DNA of 64,000 bases from VAZQ01 sp963807865 (GCA_963807865.1 CAWEDK010000014.1:1-64000); one strand, 5' to 3'; counted from the first letter of the stretch, positions 47,062 through 57,077 are shown. Numbers and translations: made by a program. The notes: generated by a model not told the origin, from the sequence alone.

Positions 47062-48375
47062 ATGGCCGGCAAAGAAGCATCAGCAGCAGAAGCCCTGCTG
47101 CCCGTCGAACTGGGACCCGGCAAGGTCAAGTTTGCCCAGGGCATCAGGGCGGGCCGCTGGGTTTTCGCGACTGGCCTGATGGCGCAGGACTTCTCGACCG
47201 GCATCGCGGCGAATGTGCTGGCCGAGCGCATGCCGCACGCCGGCCAGCCCAAGCGCGAGAAGGAAGCTGCGCGCATTTTCGAGAACCTCGACGCGGTGCT
47301 GCGCGCGGCCGGAACCGATCGCACCAATCTTGTTCGCACTGACCAGTACTACACTACGGTCAAGGCGGTGCCGCCCTATCAACAGGTGCGCCGCGAGGTC
47401 CTGGCCGGACGGATTCCGCCGTCGACCTCGATCGTGCAACAGCAACTCCTGCTGCCGGGCGCGGACATGAATATCCAGGCGCTGGCGATCATCCCCGATA
47501 AGGGCTTCGAGGTAGAGCACCTCAAGCACGAGCACCTCAGGGGCCGGCCCACGTCCGGCTATTCGCCCGCGCTCACGGTCGGCGATTTCATTTTCATCCC
47601 CGGCATCACCTCGTCCGCGGTCGGCGACGAGCCGCGGCGCAATGGGGTCGCGGCCGAAGCCTTGATGACCGAAGGCGCGCAATGGGGCGGGCAACCGATC
47701 AAGCTCGAAACCGAGTTCATCATCACAAAGCGCATGGTGCAGTCGCTGGCGCTGGCGGGCGCCAAGCTCGAGGATGTGGTCCACGCCCAAATCTATCTCA
47801 CCGATCGCGAGGACTATTCGGCCTTCAACGAGACGTGGACGAAACACTTCGGTTCATCGGGGCCGAGTTATTCGATCATCCCGTGCATTGATCATGGTCT
47901 CGCGCCCTACGATGGCAAGATCGAGATCAACGTCATTGCAGCGAAGCCCGGCAGCGCGGCGTGCAGGCGCCCCGTCGACGCTGGCGTCGTCACCGCGTTT
48001 CGCCATCAGCCGCAGGCGGTGAAGGCAGGCGACCTGCTGTTCATCTCAGGGCTCATGGCCGTCGACCGCGAGGGGCTGGTGGCGAGTGCGGCGGTCGACC
48101 CGCGCCAGCCTTGCTTCTCGTCATCGCCCGAGGCGCAGGCCGAATGCATCGTCGACAACATCGCCAGGCTTTGCCAGGCCGCCGGCACCTCGCTCGCCAA
48201 TGTAGTGCGCGTGCTGCAGTTTCACACCGACATCGGCGAGTTCTATCCGGTCTACAAAGTCTGGGAGCGGCGCCTCGGCGCGCGGCCGGTGCCGTTCTCC
48301 GCGGTCGAGGTGCCCTCGGCCCTGCCGGTGCCGGGCGCGACCGTGCAGATCGAGGCCTGGGTTTACGCCCCGTGA
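47062..48375 (+). CDS. Triple-domain RidA/YjgF-family protein
   Basis: An intact 437-aa protein, ATG 47062 (MAGKEASAAEALLPVELGPG), built of three consecutive RidA-like domains. Domain 1, about residues 20-145: WVFATGLMAQDFSTG to LPGADMNIQALAIIP. Domain 2, about 165-295: DFIFIPGITSSAVGD to LAPYDGKIEINVIAAKPG. Domain 3, about 310-437: DLLFISGLMAVDREG to LPVPGATVQIEAWVYAP. RidA enzymes hydrolyse reactive imines/enamines as trimers, so three domains in one chain could form the whole trimer. The Arg that in E. coli RidA precedes the final IEIEAIA strand is not seen in any domain, so the chemistry may differ. It ends next to a convergent hydrolase gene. Confidence 0.85.
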   Translation: MAGKEASAAEALLPVELGPGKVKFAQGIRAGRWVFATGLMAQDFSTGIAANVLAERMPHAGQPKREKEAARIFENLDAVLRAAGTDRTNLVRTDQYYTTVKAVPPYQQVRREVLAGRIPPSTSIVQQQLLLPGADMNIQALAIIPDKGFEVEHLKHEHLRGRPTSGYSPALTVGDFIFIPGITSSAVGDEPRRNGVAAEALMTEGAQWGGQPIKLETEFIITKRMVQSLALAGAKLEDVVHAQIYLTDREDYSAFNETWTKHFGSSGPSYSIIPCIDHGLAPYDGKIEINVIAAKPGSAACRRPVDAGVVTAFRHQPQAVKAGDLLFISGLMAVDREGLVASAAVDPRQPCFSSSPEAQAECIVDNIARLCQAAGTSLANVVRVLQFHTDIGEFYPVYKVWERRLGARPVPFSAVEVPSALPVPGATVQIEAWVYAP

Positions 48376-49221
48376 CTACTGAATCTTTTTCGTCAACTCG
48401 ACAAGCCGGGCCACCAAGGGGCTGTCCGGATCGCTGAGCGGATCGAGAGCGGTGAAATGATTGGCGCCGGCGATCTCCTCGTAGCGGGTGTCGGCGCCCC
48501 CTTTCTTCCAGGTGGCCGCGATCTCGCGGCTCTGGCGCAGGAACTCGGAAAACTCGGCGCCGCCGACAACCGCATCGAAACTGCGGCCGGCAGGCGCCGG
48601 CCAGAACATCGGCGATGCCCGGCGCGCTTCCTCGCCATCGAGCCCCAGGTCGCTGGCCGACGCGACTTCAAGCAGCGGGGTGAGGTCGAACAGCCCGGAG
48701 ATCGAATAGCCCGCGGGAATGAAATCGGCGGGCATTTTCGGATAGAGCGTGTGCCAGTCGGTCGCCACCATCGCGCCGGCGAGATGACCGCCGGCGGAAT
48801 GGCCGCAAACCAGGATGCGCTGGCCGGTGCGCTGCCAGAGGAACAGGCAGGCGTGGCGCATCTCCTCGATGATGTCCGAGACGGTGACCTGAGGGCAGAG
48901 ATTGTAGCCGGCGACCGCAACGCCGATGCCGCGGGCATTGAGGCCCCGCGCCACTTGGCTGAACATCGAGGGTTCCAAAGATTTCCAGTAGCCGCCATGA
49001 ATGAACAGGGCGAGTGGCGCTTTTTCGGCCGAGGTCGGCCAGAACAGGTCGATAAATTGCCGCGGCGTCGACGAATAGGCGAGGCCGAGCTCGGCGCGAC
49101 GTTCCTCCATGGCCAGAAGGCGATACTCTTCCGCCTCCCGGACCCAGCGCGCGAAAATTTCCGGATGGTCCGGCACCCGCGCCCGGTTGTTGTATTCCAC
49201 CTCGTAGTCGATCGCTGCCAT
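48376..49221 (-). CDS. Alpha/beta hydrolase, arylformamidase-like
   Basis: An intact 281-aa hydrolase, ATG 49221 (MAAIDYEVEYNNRARVPDHP). The oxyanion-hole motif is LALFIHGGYWKSLEPSMFSQ (HGGYW as in kynurenine formamidases) and the nucleophile elbow is ILVCGHSAGGHLAGAMVATD. A late His is in IAGANHFTALDPL. It probably hydrolyses a formamide, amide or ester of an aromatic compound. The reaction is inferred from motif likeness only. Its stop abuts the RidA stop (convergent) and its start faces mtnA. Confidence 0.85.
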   Translation of the reverse strand: MAAIDYEVEYNNRARVPDHPEIFARWVREAEEYRLLAMEERRAELGLAYSSTPRQFIDLFWPTSAEKAPLALFIHGGYWKSLEPSMFSQVARGLNARGIGVAVAGYNLCPQVTVSDIIEEMRHACLFLWQRTGQRILVCGHSAGGHLAGAMVATDWHTLYPKMPADFIPAGYSISGLFDLTPLLEVASASDLGLDGEEARRASPMFWPAPAGRSFDAVVGGAEFSEFLRQSREIAATWKKGGADTRYEEIAGANHFTALDPLSDPDSPLVARLVELTKKIQ

Positions 49222-49301
49222 TCTCTGCTCCCGTTTGCGCGAAGCTAGGGCCAAGGCGGTGTCGCGGGCAAGTCCGCTTTGCGCCCCCGCCGAACCGCGT
49301 T

Positions 49302-50421
49302 ATGACACCCTGCATGAAGGTGGACGGCAAGCATACCCGCAGCATCTGGCTCGAGCCGGACGGCTGGTCGGTCGGCGTCATCGACCAGACCATGCTGCCG
49401 CACCGATTCGTTACCCTGCGGCTGACCACCCTCGACCAGGCCGCCCACGCCATCCGCTCGATGCAGATCCGCGGTGCGCCGCTGATCGGCGCGATGGCGG
49501 CATACGGCATTTGCCTTGCCGTCAGGGCGGACGCCTCGGACGAGGCGCTGGAACGCGCCTATGCGACGCTGCTTACGACGCGGCCGACCGCGATCAACCT
49601 GAAATGGGCGCTCGACGAGATGCTGGCGGTCCTGCGCAACCGGACGCGCGAGGAGCGGGTTGCGGCCGCTTACCTGCGGGCGAGCGAGATTGCCGAAGAG
49701 GATGTCGCCATCAACCGGGCGATCGGGCGTCACGGCGTGAAACTGCTCGAGGCGATTGCCGCCGGCAAGAAGCCGGACGAGCGGGTCAATGTGCTGACGC
49801 ATTGCAATGCCGGCTGGCTCGCCACCGTCGATGTCGGCACCGCGACCGCGTCGATCTACGCGGCCCACGACCAGGGGCTGCCCGTGCATGTCTGGGTCGA
49901 CGAAACCCGGCCGCGCAATCAGGGCGCCTCGCTCACCGCCTGGGAACTCGGCCAGCACGGCGTGCCGCACACCGTGATCCCGGACAACACCGGGGGCCAC
50001 CTGATGCAGCACGGCATGGTCGACATCGCGATCGTCGGCACCGACCGGGTGACGGCCAACGGCGACGTGTGCAACAAGATCGGCACCTATCTCAAGGCGC
50101 TGGCGGCGCGCGACAACGGCGTGCCGTTCTATGTCGCGCTGCCGTCACCGACCATCGACTTCACCGTCTCGGACGGCATTGCCGAAATTCCGATCGAGGA
50201 GCGCGCGCCCGACGAGGTTACGACCATGATCGGGCCGGACGGCCGACGGCCGGATCGAGACGGTGCGGGTGGTGCCCGACGGGTCGCCGGTAGCGAACTA
50301 CGGCTTCGACGTGACGCCCGCGCGGCTCGTCACCGGGCTGATCACGGAACGCGGGGTGATCGCCGCCAACCGCGAGGCGCTGGCACGGGCTTTTCTCGAT
50401 CGTTCCGCCGCGGCAGAATAA
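49302..50421 (+). CDS. mtnA: S-methyl-5-thioribose-1-phosphate isomerase (one frameshift)
   Basis: Converts methylthioribose-1-phosphate to methylthioribulose-1-phosphate in methionine salvage. Catalytic Cys in NVLTHCNAGWLATVDVGTAT and Asp in IAIVGTDRVTANGDVCNKIG. The N-terminal segment MQIRGAPLIGAMAAYGICLA is typical. ATG 49302; ATG 49314 (MKVDGKHTRS) is also possible. One extra G near 50231 splits TTMIG from RTADGRIETVRV. The corrected end ...FDVTPARLVTGLITERGV and FLDRSAAAE stops at 50421 (about 372 aa). Other salvage genes are not nearby. Confidence 0.9.
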
Positions 50422-50523
50422 CGTCGCGGGCAACCGCTGTTCGGGGTGAAGTCGAGCGTATGGTGGGAGTGTCGCGTGCGTATTCATCACAGAGAAGTCC
50501 CCCTGCCGGGAATTCTGCATTCC

Positions 50524-51009
50524 ATGAGCATCGCGTCACTGGCTGCATCTTTGCCGATCGACGGCCGCCAGTCGCCCACCGCGCTGGCGGTCGCGCGCGG
50601 CACCACGCGGCTGCTGCATGCGCTCGGGTATTCGGTGGTCAGCGAACTCGCGCTGGCGTCAGGCCGCCGCGCCGATCTGGTTGCGCTCGGAGCCGCGGGC
50701 GAAATCTGGATCGTCGAGATCAAGTCCTCCGTCGCCGACCTCCGCGCCGATCAGAAATGGATGGACTACCGCCTGCATTGCGACCGGCTGTTCTTCGCCA
50801 CCACGCTCGACGTGCCGTGCGAGCTCTTCCCGCCGGATACCGGTCTGATCGTGGCGGATGCTTTCGGAGCGTCTGTCGTCTGCGAGGCGCTTGAACACCG
50901 GCTGCATCCCACCACGCGCAAGAATATGCTCCTTGCCTTCGCGCGCGCAGCCGCGCTGCGGCTCTCAGCGCTCGCCGACCCGGAAGGGGCGGGCGGCGTA
51001 GAGTTCTAA
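50524..51009 (+). CDS. mmcB: MmcB family DNA repair protein
   Basis: A 161-aa protein (ATG 50524, MSIASLAASLPIDGRQSPTA) of the alphaproteobacterial MmcB family, a PD-(D/E)XK nuclease-like fold implicated in mitomycin-damage repair. The nuclease-type core is SGRRADLVALG then EIWIVEIKSSVADLRADQKW (D...ExK). Further features are LDVPCELFPPDTGLIVADAF and HPTTRKNMLLAFARAA. Intact. Its presence supports an alphaproteobacterial host. Confidence 0.85.
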   Translation: MSIASLAASLPIDGRQSPTALAVARGTTRLLHALGYSVVSELALASGRRADLVALGAAGEIWIVEIKSSVADLRADQKWMDYRLHCDRLFFATTLDVPCELFPPDTGLIVADAFGASVVCEALEHRLHPTTRKNMLLAFARAAALRLSALADPEGAGGVEF

Positions 51010-51042
51010 CGCTGGCTATCTCAGGGCCAATCCAGCACATCG

Positions 51043-53403
51043 ATGACACATCCAATCGACCGGCCAGACACCAGCTTTCGTCTTGAAGAGGCGACGATCG
51101 ACGACCTGCACCGAGCGATCCGGGCGGGGAAGACGACCTGTGTCGCGGTCGTGCAGCACTATCTGGCGCGCGTGCGCGCCTTCAACGGTGTCGCAAGCGC
51201 GCTGGTGACCGAGGACGGCGCGCAGGTCGGCGAGGCATGCGGTACCGTTCGTGCCGGTGCGCGATTGCGCTTCCCGCGCGACACCGTGAAGGCCGCGAGC
51301 ATTCTGCCTGATCTCGATCAATATCGCGGCCCGCCGCTGGAGTTCGGCCGCATGGAGGCGACTGCCTCCGACCCGTCCGTGCAACAGCAATTCGGCATGA
51401 TCGCCGGCATTCCGAACGCCGGCCAGGTGAACGCGCTCGGCACGCTCAACATCCGCGGCGAGCGCTCGGTGACGTGCCGGGGCGATTTCGACCGGCATCC
51501 GTCGATCGGTCCGCTTCCACCCGGTGCGCCGCCGGTCTGCGAATACTTCCGGCATCTTCCTGACGCGCTGGAGCGGGCGGCGGAACTTGACGCCGCCTAT
51601 GGACGCAATCCAGATTTTGAGGCGATGCCGATGTATGGCGTCGTGTTCTCGTTCAAGGATCCGTTCGATACCAGGGACATGCGCTCCACCGGTGGCGGCG
51701 ATGCGCGCTACGACATCGACTTCCCGGCGCGCGATCACGTACTGGTCGAGCAGTTGCGCAACAAGGGCGCCATCATCTTCGCGAAAGCGGTTAACACCGA
51801 ATACAACGGCCGTGCCGGCGATCCCGGTGGCCGCAACCGTCCGGGCAAAGTGTTGCCCTCGACGCTCGGCTACCAGCGCAGCACCTGGGCCGGCAATCCG
51901 TCGAACCCATATGACACCACGCGCTCGGCCTCGCTCGGCTCGAGTTCGGGCTCGGCGCTGTCGGTTAGCACCAACATGGTGATGGCGAGCCTCGGCGAGG
52001 AAACCCGCGCTTCCTGTCGCGGCCCATCCAATCACAACGCGGTCGCGCTGATCCTGCCGCACAAGGCGATGCTGGGCTTCGATGGCGGCGCCATCGGCGC
52101 TGACATTTACTGTGATCGCAGCGGCATCCACTGCCGGACGATCGGCGACTGCGCCAAGGTGCTCGACGCGCTGAAAGACCCGGAGCGCGGCTACTACGAC
52201 CCGCGCGATCCCTTCACCACGGTGCCGCGCTCGTCGGTGTTGAGCACGCCTTACGCTGGCCACGCGCAGATGACTGGAACACCCGGAGCGCTGCGCGGTC
52301 TGCGGCTCGGAATCATCCGCGAGTCGATGGTCTACCCGCCAGGCTCGAAGACCGAGGAGCCGATCGTCAGCGCGGCTGCCAGGGAGATCAAGACCATCCT
52401 CGGCGAGCGGCTGGGCGTGACGCTGGTCGAGTCCTCGCACCCGCGCTGGCAGCGCGATCCCGATGTCGAGCTCATGACGATCGACTTCCGCACGGCGCTG
52501 GCGCGGCTGGTTCCGGTGTTCATGCCGGACCTGCTGTTTCGGCTGGGACGGGACGGCACGCCGATCTTCAAGGAGTTCGCGGCGGCTATCGTCCCGACCG
52601 AGTTCATGCCCGGCAAGGTTTTCGGTAATGGCGCCATGCAATCGATCGATTACTGCGTTGCTCTGGCTGAAGGCCGCATCGCGCCGCCCGTCAATCTCGA
52701 TCTCGGCACCATCCAGCAGCAGGAACTCGCCAACACTTTCCGGTTCCATATCTCGCAGTACCTGATGCGGCGCGCCGCGGACTGGAAGGCCGCGGGCTTT
52801 ACCGAGACGCTGACCGATTGGCCGGTGCTCAACGCCCGCTCCAAGTTCTGGGGTGACGACCAGCGCGCCGCGTTCAAGAACTGGGAGGAGATTGCCGACC
52901 CGCGCAATCCGCATGGCCGCCGCCAGGGCGTCAACGAACGCATCATGTTGCGCGAGCTGCTGCGCCGGGTCGACATGATGGTCATCCTGGAGAACCGGCT
53001 CGACGCCTTGGTGCGCCTGCATACGCCGTGGCCGCCGGCCTTGATCGGCGGCGCCTACCAGTACGACATCGTCAGCAACCTGGCGCCGGAATCGCTCAGC
53101 GGGCCGAACGCCGGGTTGACCGAAGTGCTGATTCCAGCGGGCTATGTGACGACCGTCTACGACCCGGTGTTCGCGCTTAGTGCCGACAAGACGCGTTACG
53201 TGTCGAAGGCCTCCGATCAGCCCACCACCATCCCGGAGCCCGGCTTGCCGTTCTCGCTGGTGTTCCGCGCCGAGCCCGGCAAGGAGGACGTCCTTCTCAG
53301 GATCGCGTCGGCCTACGAGGCAGCCTCTCGACGGCGTATTCCGCCGCCGGCGTTTGGTCCGCTCCCGGCCAGTACTGACCACGCGGCGTCGCGGCTCCGA
53401 TAG
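51043..53403 (+). CDS. Large amidase-signature protein with altered nucleophile loop
   Basis: An intact 786-aa amidase-signature enzyme (usual length 450-550), ATG 51043 (MTHPIDRPDTSFRLEEATID). The catalytic Lys is in YGVVFSFKDPFDTRDMRSTG. The Ser-rich signature is ASLGSSSGSALSVSTNMVMA. The usual GTDTGGSIRxPA segment is replaced by LGEETRASCRGPSNHN, which keeps a Ser in the nucleophile position. A roughly 130-residue insertion lies between the N-terminal helices and the core (residues about 60-190), and a long C-terminal region (FRTALARLVPVFMPDLLFRL onwards) lacks obvious motifs. The substrate is unknown. It is convergent with livG. Confidence 0.85.
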   Translation: MTHPIDRPDTSFRLEEATIDDLHRAIRAGKTTCVAVVQHYLARVRAFNGVASALVTEDGAQVGEACGTVRAGARLRFPRDTVKAASILPDLDQYRGPPLEFGRMEATASDPSVQQQFGMIAGIPNAGQVNALGTLNIRGERSVTCRGDFDRHPSIGPLPPGAPPVCEYFRHLPDALERAAELDAAYGRNPDFEAMPMYGVVFSFKDPFDTRDMRSTGGGDARYDIDFPARDHVLVEQLRNKGAIIFAKAVNTEYNGRAGDPGGRNRPGKVLPSTLGYQRSTWAGNPSNPYDTTRSASLGSSSGSALSVSTNMVMASLGEETRASCRGPSNHNAVALILPHKAMLGFDGGAIGADIYCDRSGIHCRTIGDCAKVLDALKDPERGYYDPRDPFTTVPRSSVLSTPYAGHAQMTGTPGALRGLRLGIIRESMVYPPGSKTEEPIVSAAAREIKTILGERLGVTLVESSHPRWQRDPDVELMTIDFRTALARLVPVFMPDLLFRLGRDGTPIFKEFAAAIVPTEFMPGKVFGNGAMQSIDYCVALAEGRIAPPVNLDLGTIQQQELANTFRFHISQYLMRRAADWKAAGFTETLTDWPVLNARSKFWGDDQRAAFKNWEEIADPRNPHGRRQGVNERIMLRELLRRVDMMVILENRLDALVRLHTPWPPALIGGAYQYDIVSNLAPESLSGPNAGLTEVLIPAGYVTTVYDPVFALSADKTRYVSKASDQPTTIPEPGLPFSLVFRAEPGKEDVLLRIASAYEAASRRRIPPPAFGPLPASTDHAASRLR

Positions 53404-53419
53404 TTGTCTTTGCGTAGGA

Positions 53420-54187
53420 TCAGGCCGGCGCCTTGGTGCCCACATAGGCCGAGATGACCCGCGCATCCCGCAGCACCTCAGCGGGCGGCCCTTCTGCCAG
53501 CGTGCGGCCGTAGTCGAGCACGTGGATGCGGTCGGCGAGGTCGGCCACCATCTGGATGTCGTGCTCGATCCAGATCATCGTGATCTTGAGTTCATGCTTG
53601 ATGCGCAGGATGAAGCGCGCCAGGTCCTCGCGCTCCTCCCGGTTGAGGCCCGCCGACGGTTCGTCGAGCATCATCAGCGAAGGCTCGAGCGCGAGCGCCC
53701 GCGCAAAGCCGACGAGCTTCTGGGTGCCGAATGACAGGCTGGAGACGCGTGCGTGCCGATAACGTTCGAGCTCGACGAACTCGATGATGCGCTCGACGGC
53801 CTCGCGATTGCGCACCTCCTCGCGCCGGACGCTCGGCAGGAACAGCATTTCGGCGAGCGGGTTGGTGCGGATGCGGGTGTGCCGGCCGGTGAGGAGATTG
53901 TCGAGAACCGACATGTCCGGGAACAATTCGCCGTGCTGGAACGTCCGTGCCAGTCCAAGCCGCGCGATCTGATGCGGCTCCCGGCCGGCAATCTCCTGGC
54001 CCCGAAGCTTGATCCGGCCTTCGCCACGGTAGATTCCGCTCACGCAATTGAGCACGCTGGTTTTGCCCGCGCCGTTCGGCCCGATCAGGGCGAACAGCTC
54101 GCCCGCAGTGACGGCGAACGACACGCCGTCAAGCACCGTGAGCCCGCCGAAGCGAAGCGTGAGGTGGTCGACCTCCAGCTCAGCCAT
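53420..54187 (-). CDS. livG: Branched-chain amino acid-type ABC transporter ATPase LivG
   Basis: An intact 255-aa ATPase, ATG 54187 (MAELEVDHLTLRFGGLTVLD). Walker A ALIGPNGAGKTSVLNCVSG, Walker B SLMMLDEPSAGLNREER, H-loop IWIEHDIQMVADLADRIHVL. The signature motif is degenerate (SSLSFGTQKLVGFARAL instead of LSGGQ). The LivG-type Q-loop segment ARTFQHGELFPDMSVLDNLL is present. It is the last gene of the livJHMFG set and overlaps livF by 8 bp. In this family such systems also import aromatic acids. Confidence 0.93.
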   Translation of the reverse strand: MAELEVDHLTLRFGGLTVLDGVSFAVTAGELFALIGPNGAGKTSVLNCVSGIYRGEGRIKLRGQEIAGREPHQIARLGLARTFQHGELFPDMSVLDNLLTGRHTRIRTNPLAEMLFLPSVRREEVRNREAVERIIEFVELERYRHARVSSLSFGTQKLVGFARALALEPSLMMLDEPSAGLNREEREDLARFILRIKHELKITMIWIEHDIQMVADLADRIHVLDYGRTLAEGPPAEVLRDARVISAYVGTKAPA

Positions 54188-54984
54188 ACCACCTCCGGCT
54201 GCGGCGATATTGCTTCACGTCGCGGTAGCTCCGTCGCTCGCCGCTGCTGGTGCCGAGATAGAACTCCTGGATGTCGGGGTGACTGCGCAGGCGCTCGGCG
54301 CTGCCGTCGAGCACGACGCGTCCGCTCTCCATGACGTAGCCGTAGTCGGCGATCTCAAGCGCCACCGTCGCGCTCTGCTCCACGATCAGGATCGTGATGC
54401 CAAGCTCGCGGCGAATCTCGATCAAGCGGCGGAGCAGGTCCTCCACCACGACCGGCGCCAGCCCGAGCGAAAGCTCGTCGACCAGCAGCAATTCAGGCCG
54501 GCAAACGATCGCGCTGCCCAGCGCCAGCATCTGCCGCTCGCCGCCGGACAGCAGGCCGCCGATGCGGCTCCTGAAGCTCGGCCAGCCGCGGAAAGAACTG
54601 GTAGACTAGGTCCTCACGCCGTCGGCGGTCGGCATGGCTCATGCCATGCGAAACTGGCGCGAACAGATTCTCCGCCACTGTCAGGCTGGGAAACACCTTG
54701 TCGCGTTCCGGCACCAGCGTGATGCCGCGTTGCGTGTTCTCGTTCGGCGGGCGGTTCTCGATGCGCTCGCCCTTGAAGACAATGGTGCCCTCCGTGATGT
54801 GGGCGTCGTCGAGGCCGAGAAATCCCGAAATTGCCCGCAACGTCGTGGTCTTGCCGGCGCCATTGGTCCCGAGCAGCGCCACGATCTGCCCCGGCTCGAC
54901 GGCAAGCGTGATGCCCTGCACCGCCGTGATCGCGCGCTGATAGACGACTTCCAGTTTGTCGATGGCGAGAAGCGGTTCGGTCAT
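54180..54984 (-). CDS. livF: Branched-chain amino acid-type ABC transporter ATPase LivF (one frameshift)
   Basis: ATPase, ATG 54984 (MTEPLLAIDKLEVVYQRAIT). Walker A VALLGTNGAGKTTTLRAISG; LivF-type segment RGITLVPERDKVFPSLTVAE; signature GGLLSGGERQMLALGSAIV; Walker B PELLLVDELSLGLAPVVVED. One extra G near 54565 splits RLAELQ from SRIGGLLSGGE. The C-terminal end ...DVKQYRRSRRWYG at 54180 overlaps livG. Corrected length is about 267 aa. The start overlaps the livM stop (ATGA). Confidence 0.92.
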
Positions 54985-56061
54985 CGGGACGAGCCCGATG
55001 CCTGGCGATGGCGGAACGGCCATTGCAGGAAATAACTTTGGATGCGGTGCCAAATGCCCATCAGACCCATCGGCTCAAACAGCAGAAACAGAATCATCAC
55101 CAGCCCGAATGAGGCGTAGTTGATCGCGAACAGGACGCCGGCGTAGCGCTGGGCGCCCGGCAGCGCGAGCAGGCCCATTTCGATGATGTAAGGGAAAACC
55201 GTGACGAACGCGGCCCCGAGCAGCGCGCCCAGCAGCGAGCCGATGCCGCCGACGATCACCATCGCGACGTATTGGATCGTCAGGAACAGCGAGAACGCCT
55301 CGACCGACACGAATCCCCGGTAATAGGCGAACAGCGCGCCCGCCACCGCCGTGATGGCGGAACTGATGACGAAGGCGAGCAGCTTGTAGCTGGCGATGCT
55401 GATGCCGAGTGCCTCCGCGACCGTCTCGTGCGTGCGGATCGCCCGCCAGGCGCGGCCGCTGCGTGTGCGCGCCAGGTTGGCGCAGACCAGCAGAGTCAGC
55501 CAGCGCGCCCGTCAGCAGGATGAAGTACCAGGCCCGGCCGTCCGTGATCGCAAGCTCGCCGATCTTCGGCGGGTCGATCATGATGCCGGTCGAGAAGCCG
55601 CGCCTGGTCTCGTATTCGGCACCGAGATAGATGACGATGAAGTGCAGCGCCAGCGTGCTGACCGCGAGGTAGAGGCCGCGCAGCCGCAGCGATGGCAGCC
55701 CGAAGATGACTCCGAGCAACGCCCCGACCACGGCGGCGGACGGCAGCGTGATCCAGAACGGCGCGTTGGTCTCGCGGAACAGGATGCCGACCGTGAACGC
55801 TCCTGCGGCGAGGAGGCCGGCGTGTCCGAGCGAGATCTGGCCGGCGAAGCCCGTCAGCAGCATCAGCGACAGCGCGCCGATCGAAGCCAGGAATACCTGG
55901 CAGGCCAGATCGAGCTGGAACGGCGACGCGATCAACGGGAAGGCCAGCACCGCCAGCACGAAGACCGCCAGGATCACGCGCTCCCGGCGTGTACCGAGCA
56001 GGGCGAAATCCTCGGTATAGCTGGTGCGGAAATAACCGCTGGCGCGAGGCTGTCTAGACAC
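54981..56061 (-). CDS. livM: Branched-chain amino acid-type ABC permease LivM (one frameshift)
   Basis: Polytopic permease, ATG 56061 (MSRQPRASGYFRTSYTEDFA). Family motifs: GFAGQISLGHAGLLAAGAFT, GLPSLRLRGLYLAVSTLALH, RAWRAIRTHETVAEALGISI (the EAA-like loop), VIVGGIGSLLGALLGAAFV, and the end FLLFEPMGLMGIWHRIQSYF. One extra G near 55508 splits LLTGAL from LTLLVCANLAR. Corrected length is about 359 aa. It overlaps livH by 8 bp and livF by 4 bp. Confidence 0.92.
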
Positions 56062-56926
56062 GGTCGAGTTCCTCGCGCGTTCCGAACAGTCCCCACGGCC
56101 GTACGATCAGCATGGCGATCAACACCAGGAACGGCACCACGTCGGAGAGCAGCGGATCGATGTACTGGATCGCCAGCACCTCGGCTCCCGCCACGATCAA
56201 CGATCCGACAAGCGCGCCGATCAGGCTATCGAGACCGCCGACGAGCGCCGGCGAGAATGCCTTGAGGCCGATGATCACCATCGTCTGGTCGAGCCCGGAA
56301 TCGAGCGCGATCAGCATGCCGGCAATCGATCCGGTCAGTGTCGAAAGCGCCCAGGTCATGGCGTAGATGGCGTGCAGATTGACGCCGCGCTGCGCGGCGA
56401 GCAGCGGGTTCTGTCCGGCGGCGCGCATGCGGACGCCCCACCGGCCGAACCGCAGGAAGATGAAAAGTGCGGAATAGACCACGATTGTCATCAGCACGAT
56501 CAGCGCCGCGCACGTCGAGATGCGGGCTCCGCCGATCAGTTCGATCGGCGGATTGGTGAAATGCAAGGCCTGCAGCGGGTGCTGCTGCGCGGCCGACCAG
56601 ATCATGACGATCATCCCGCGCAACAGGATGCCCAGCGCGATCGTGGTCAGCATCGCGGCGAGCACCATCTCGCCGGTCATCCGGCGCATCAGCATGACAT
56701 ACACCAGGATGCCGACGACCAGGCTCATGATGACGGCGACGATGATAGCGACAATCGGGTGAGTGACGAACAGCGACGCGGTCGTGAACAGCAGATAAGC
56801 GCCGAGCATGGAAAGCTCGCCATGCGCCATGTTCATCACCCGGCTCACGCGGTAGATCAGGACATAGCCGCACGCGAGCAGCGCGTAGATTGCCGACAGC
56901 ACCACGATGTTGACGATGAGCTGCAC
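56054..56926 (-). CDS. livH: Branched-chain amino acid-type ABC permease LivH
   Basis: Permease with the LivH pattern: VNIVVLSAIYALLACGYVLI, VMNMAHGELSMLGAYLLFTT, LRFGRWGVRMRAAGQNPLLA (EAA-like loop) and LKAFSPALVGGLDSLIGALV, ending VRPWGLFGTREELDRV. I chose GTG 56926 (VQLIVNIVVLS), which gives a normal 290-aa LivH. The frame is open to ATG 57076, 1 bp after the livJ stop, which would add 50 Pro/Arg/Ala-rich residues with no helix. Neither start has a clear ribosome site. Intact. Confidence 0.88.
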   Translation of the reverse strand: MQLIVNIVVLSAIYALLACGYVLIYRVSRVMNMAHGELSMLGAYLLFTTASLFVTHPIVAIIVAVIMSLVVGILVYVMLMRRMTGEMVLAAMLTTIALGILLRGMIVMIWSAAQQHPLQALHFTNPPIELIGGARISTCAALIVLMTIVVYSALFIFLRFGRWGVRMRAAGQNPLLAAQRGVNLHAIYAMTWALSTLTGSIAGMLIALDSGLDQTMVIIGLKAFSPALVGGLDSLIGALVGSLIVAGAEVLAIQYIDPLLSDVVPFLVLIAMLIVRPWGLFGTREELDRV

Positions 56927-57077
56927 GTGCGTCGGTCGCTCGAATTCTGCGGAGGCGTGGAGAGCTGCCTGAGCAGCGTGTGGCGGGACACCGGTCGCGC
57001 GCCTGATTGGACGGCGGCCGGTGCGGGGATGCGGTGATGCTAGGACGTTCAGGGCCGCGCCGGTCGTAGCGGCCATC

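Noticed and set aside
51016..53466. 816-codon minus-strand open frame
   Set aside because: Antisense shadow of the intact amidase; composition is Arg/His/Gln-rich and no domain is recognisable.
56927..57076. 50-residue N-terminal extension of LivH
   Set aside because: Pro/Arg/Ala-rich, no helix, no ribosome site at 57076; LivH proteins begin at the QLIVN segment.
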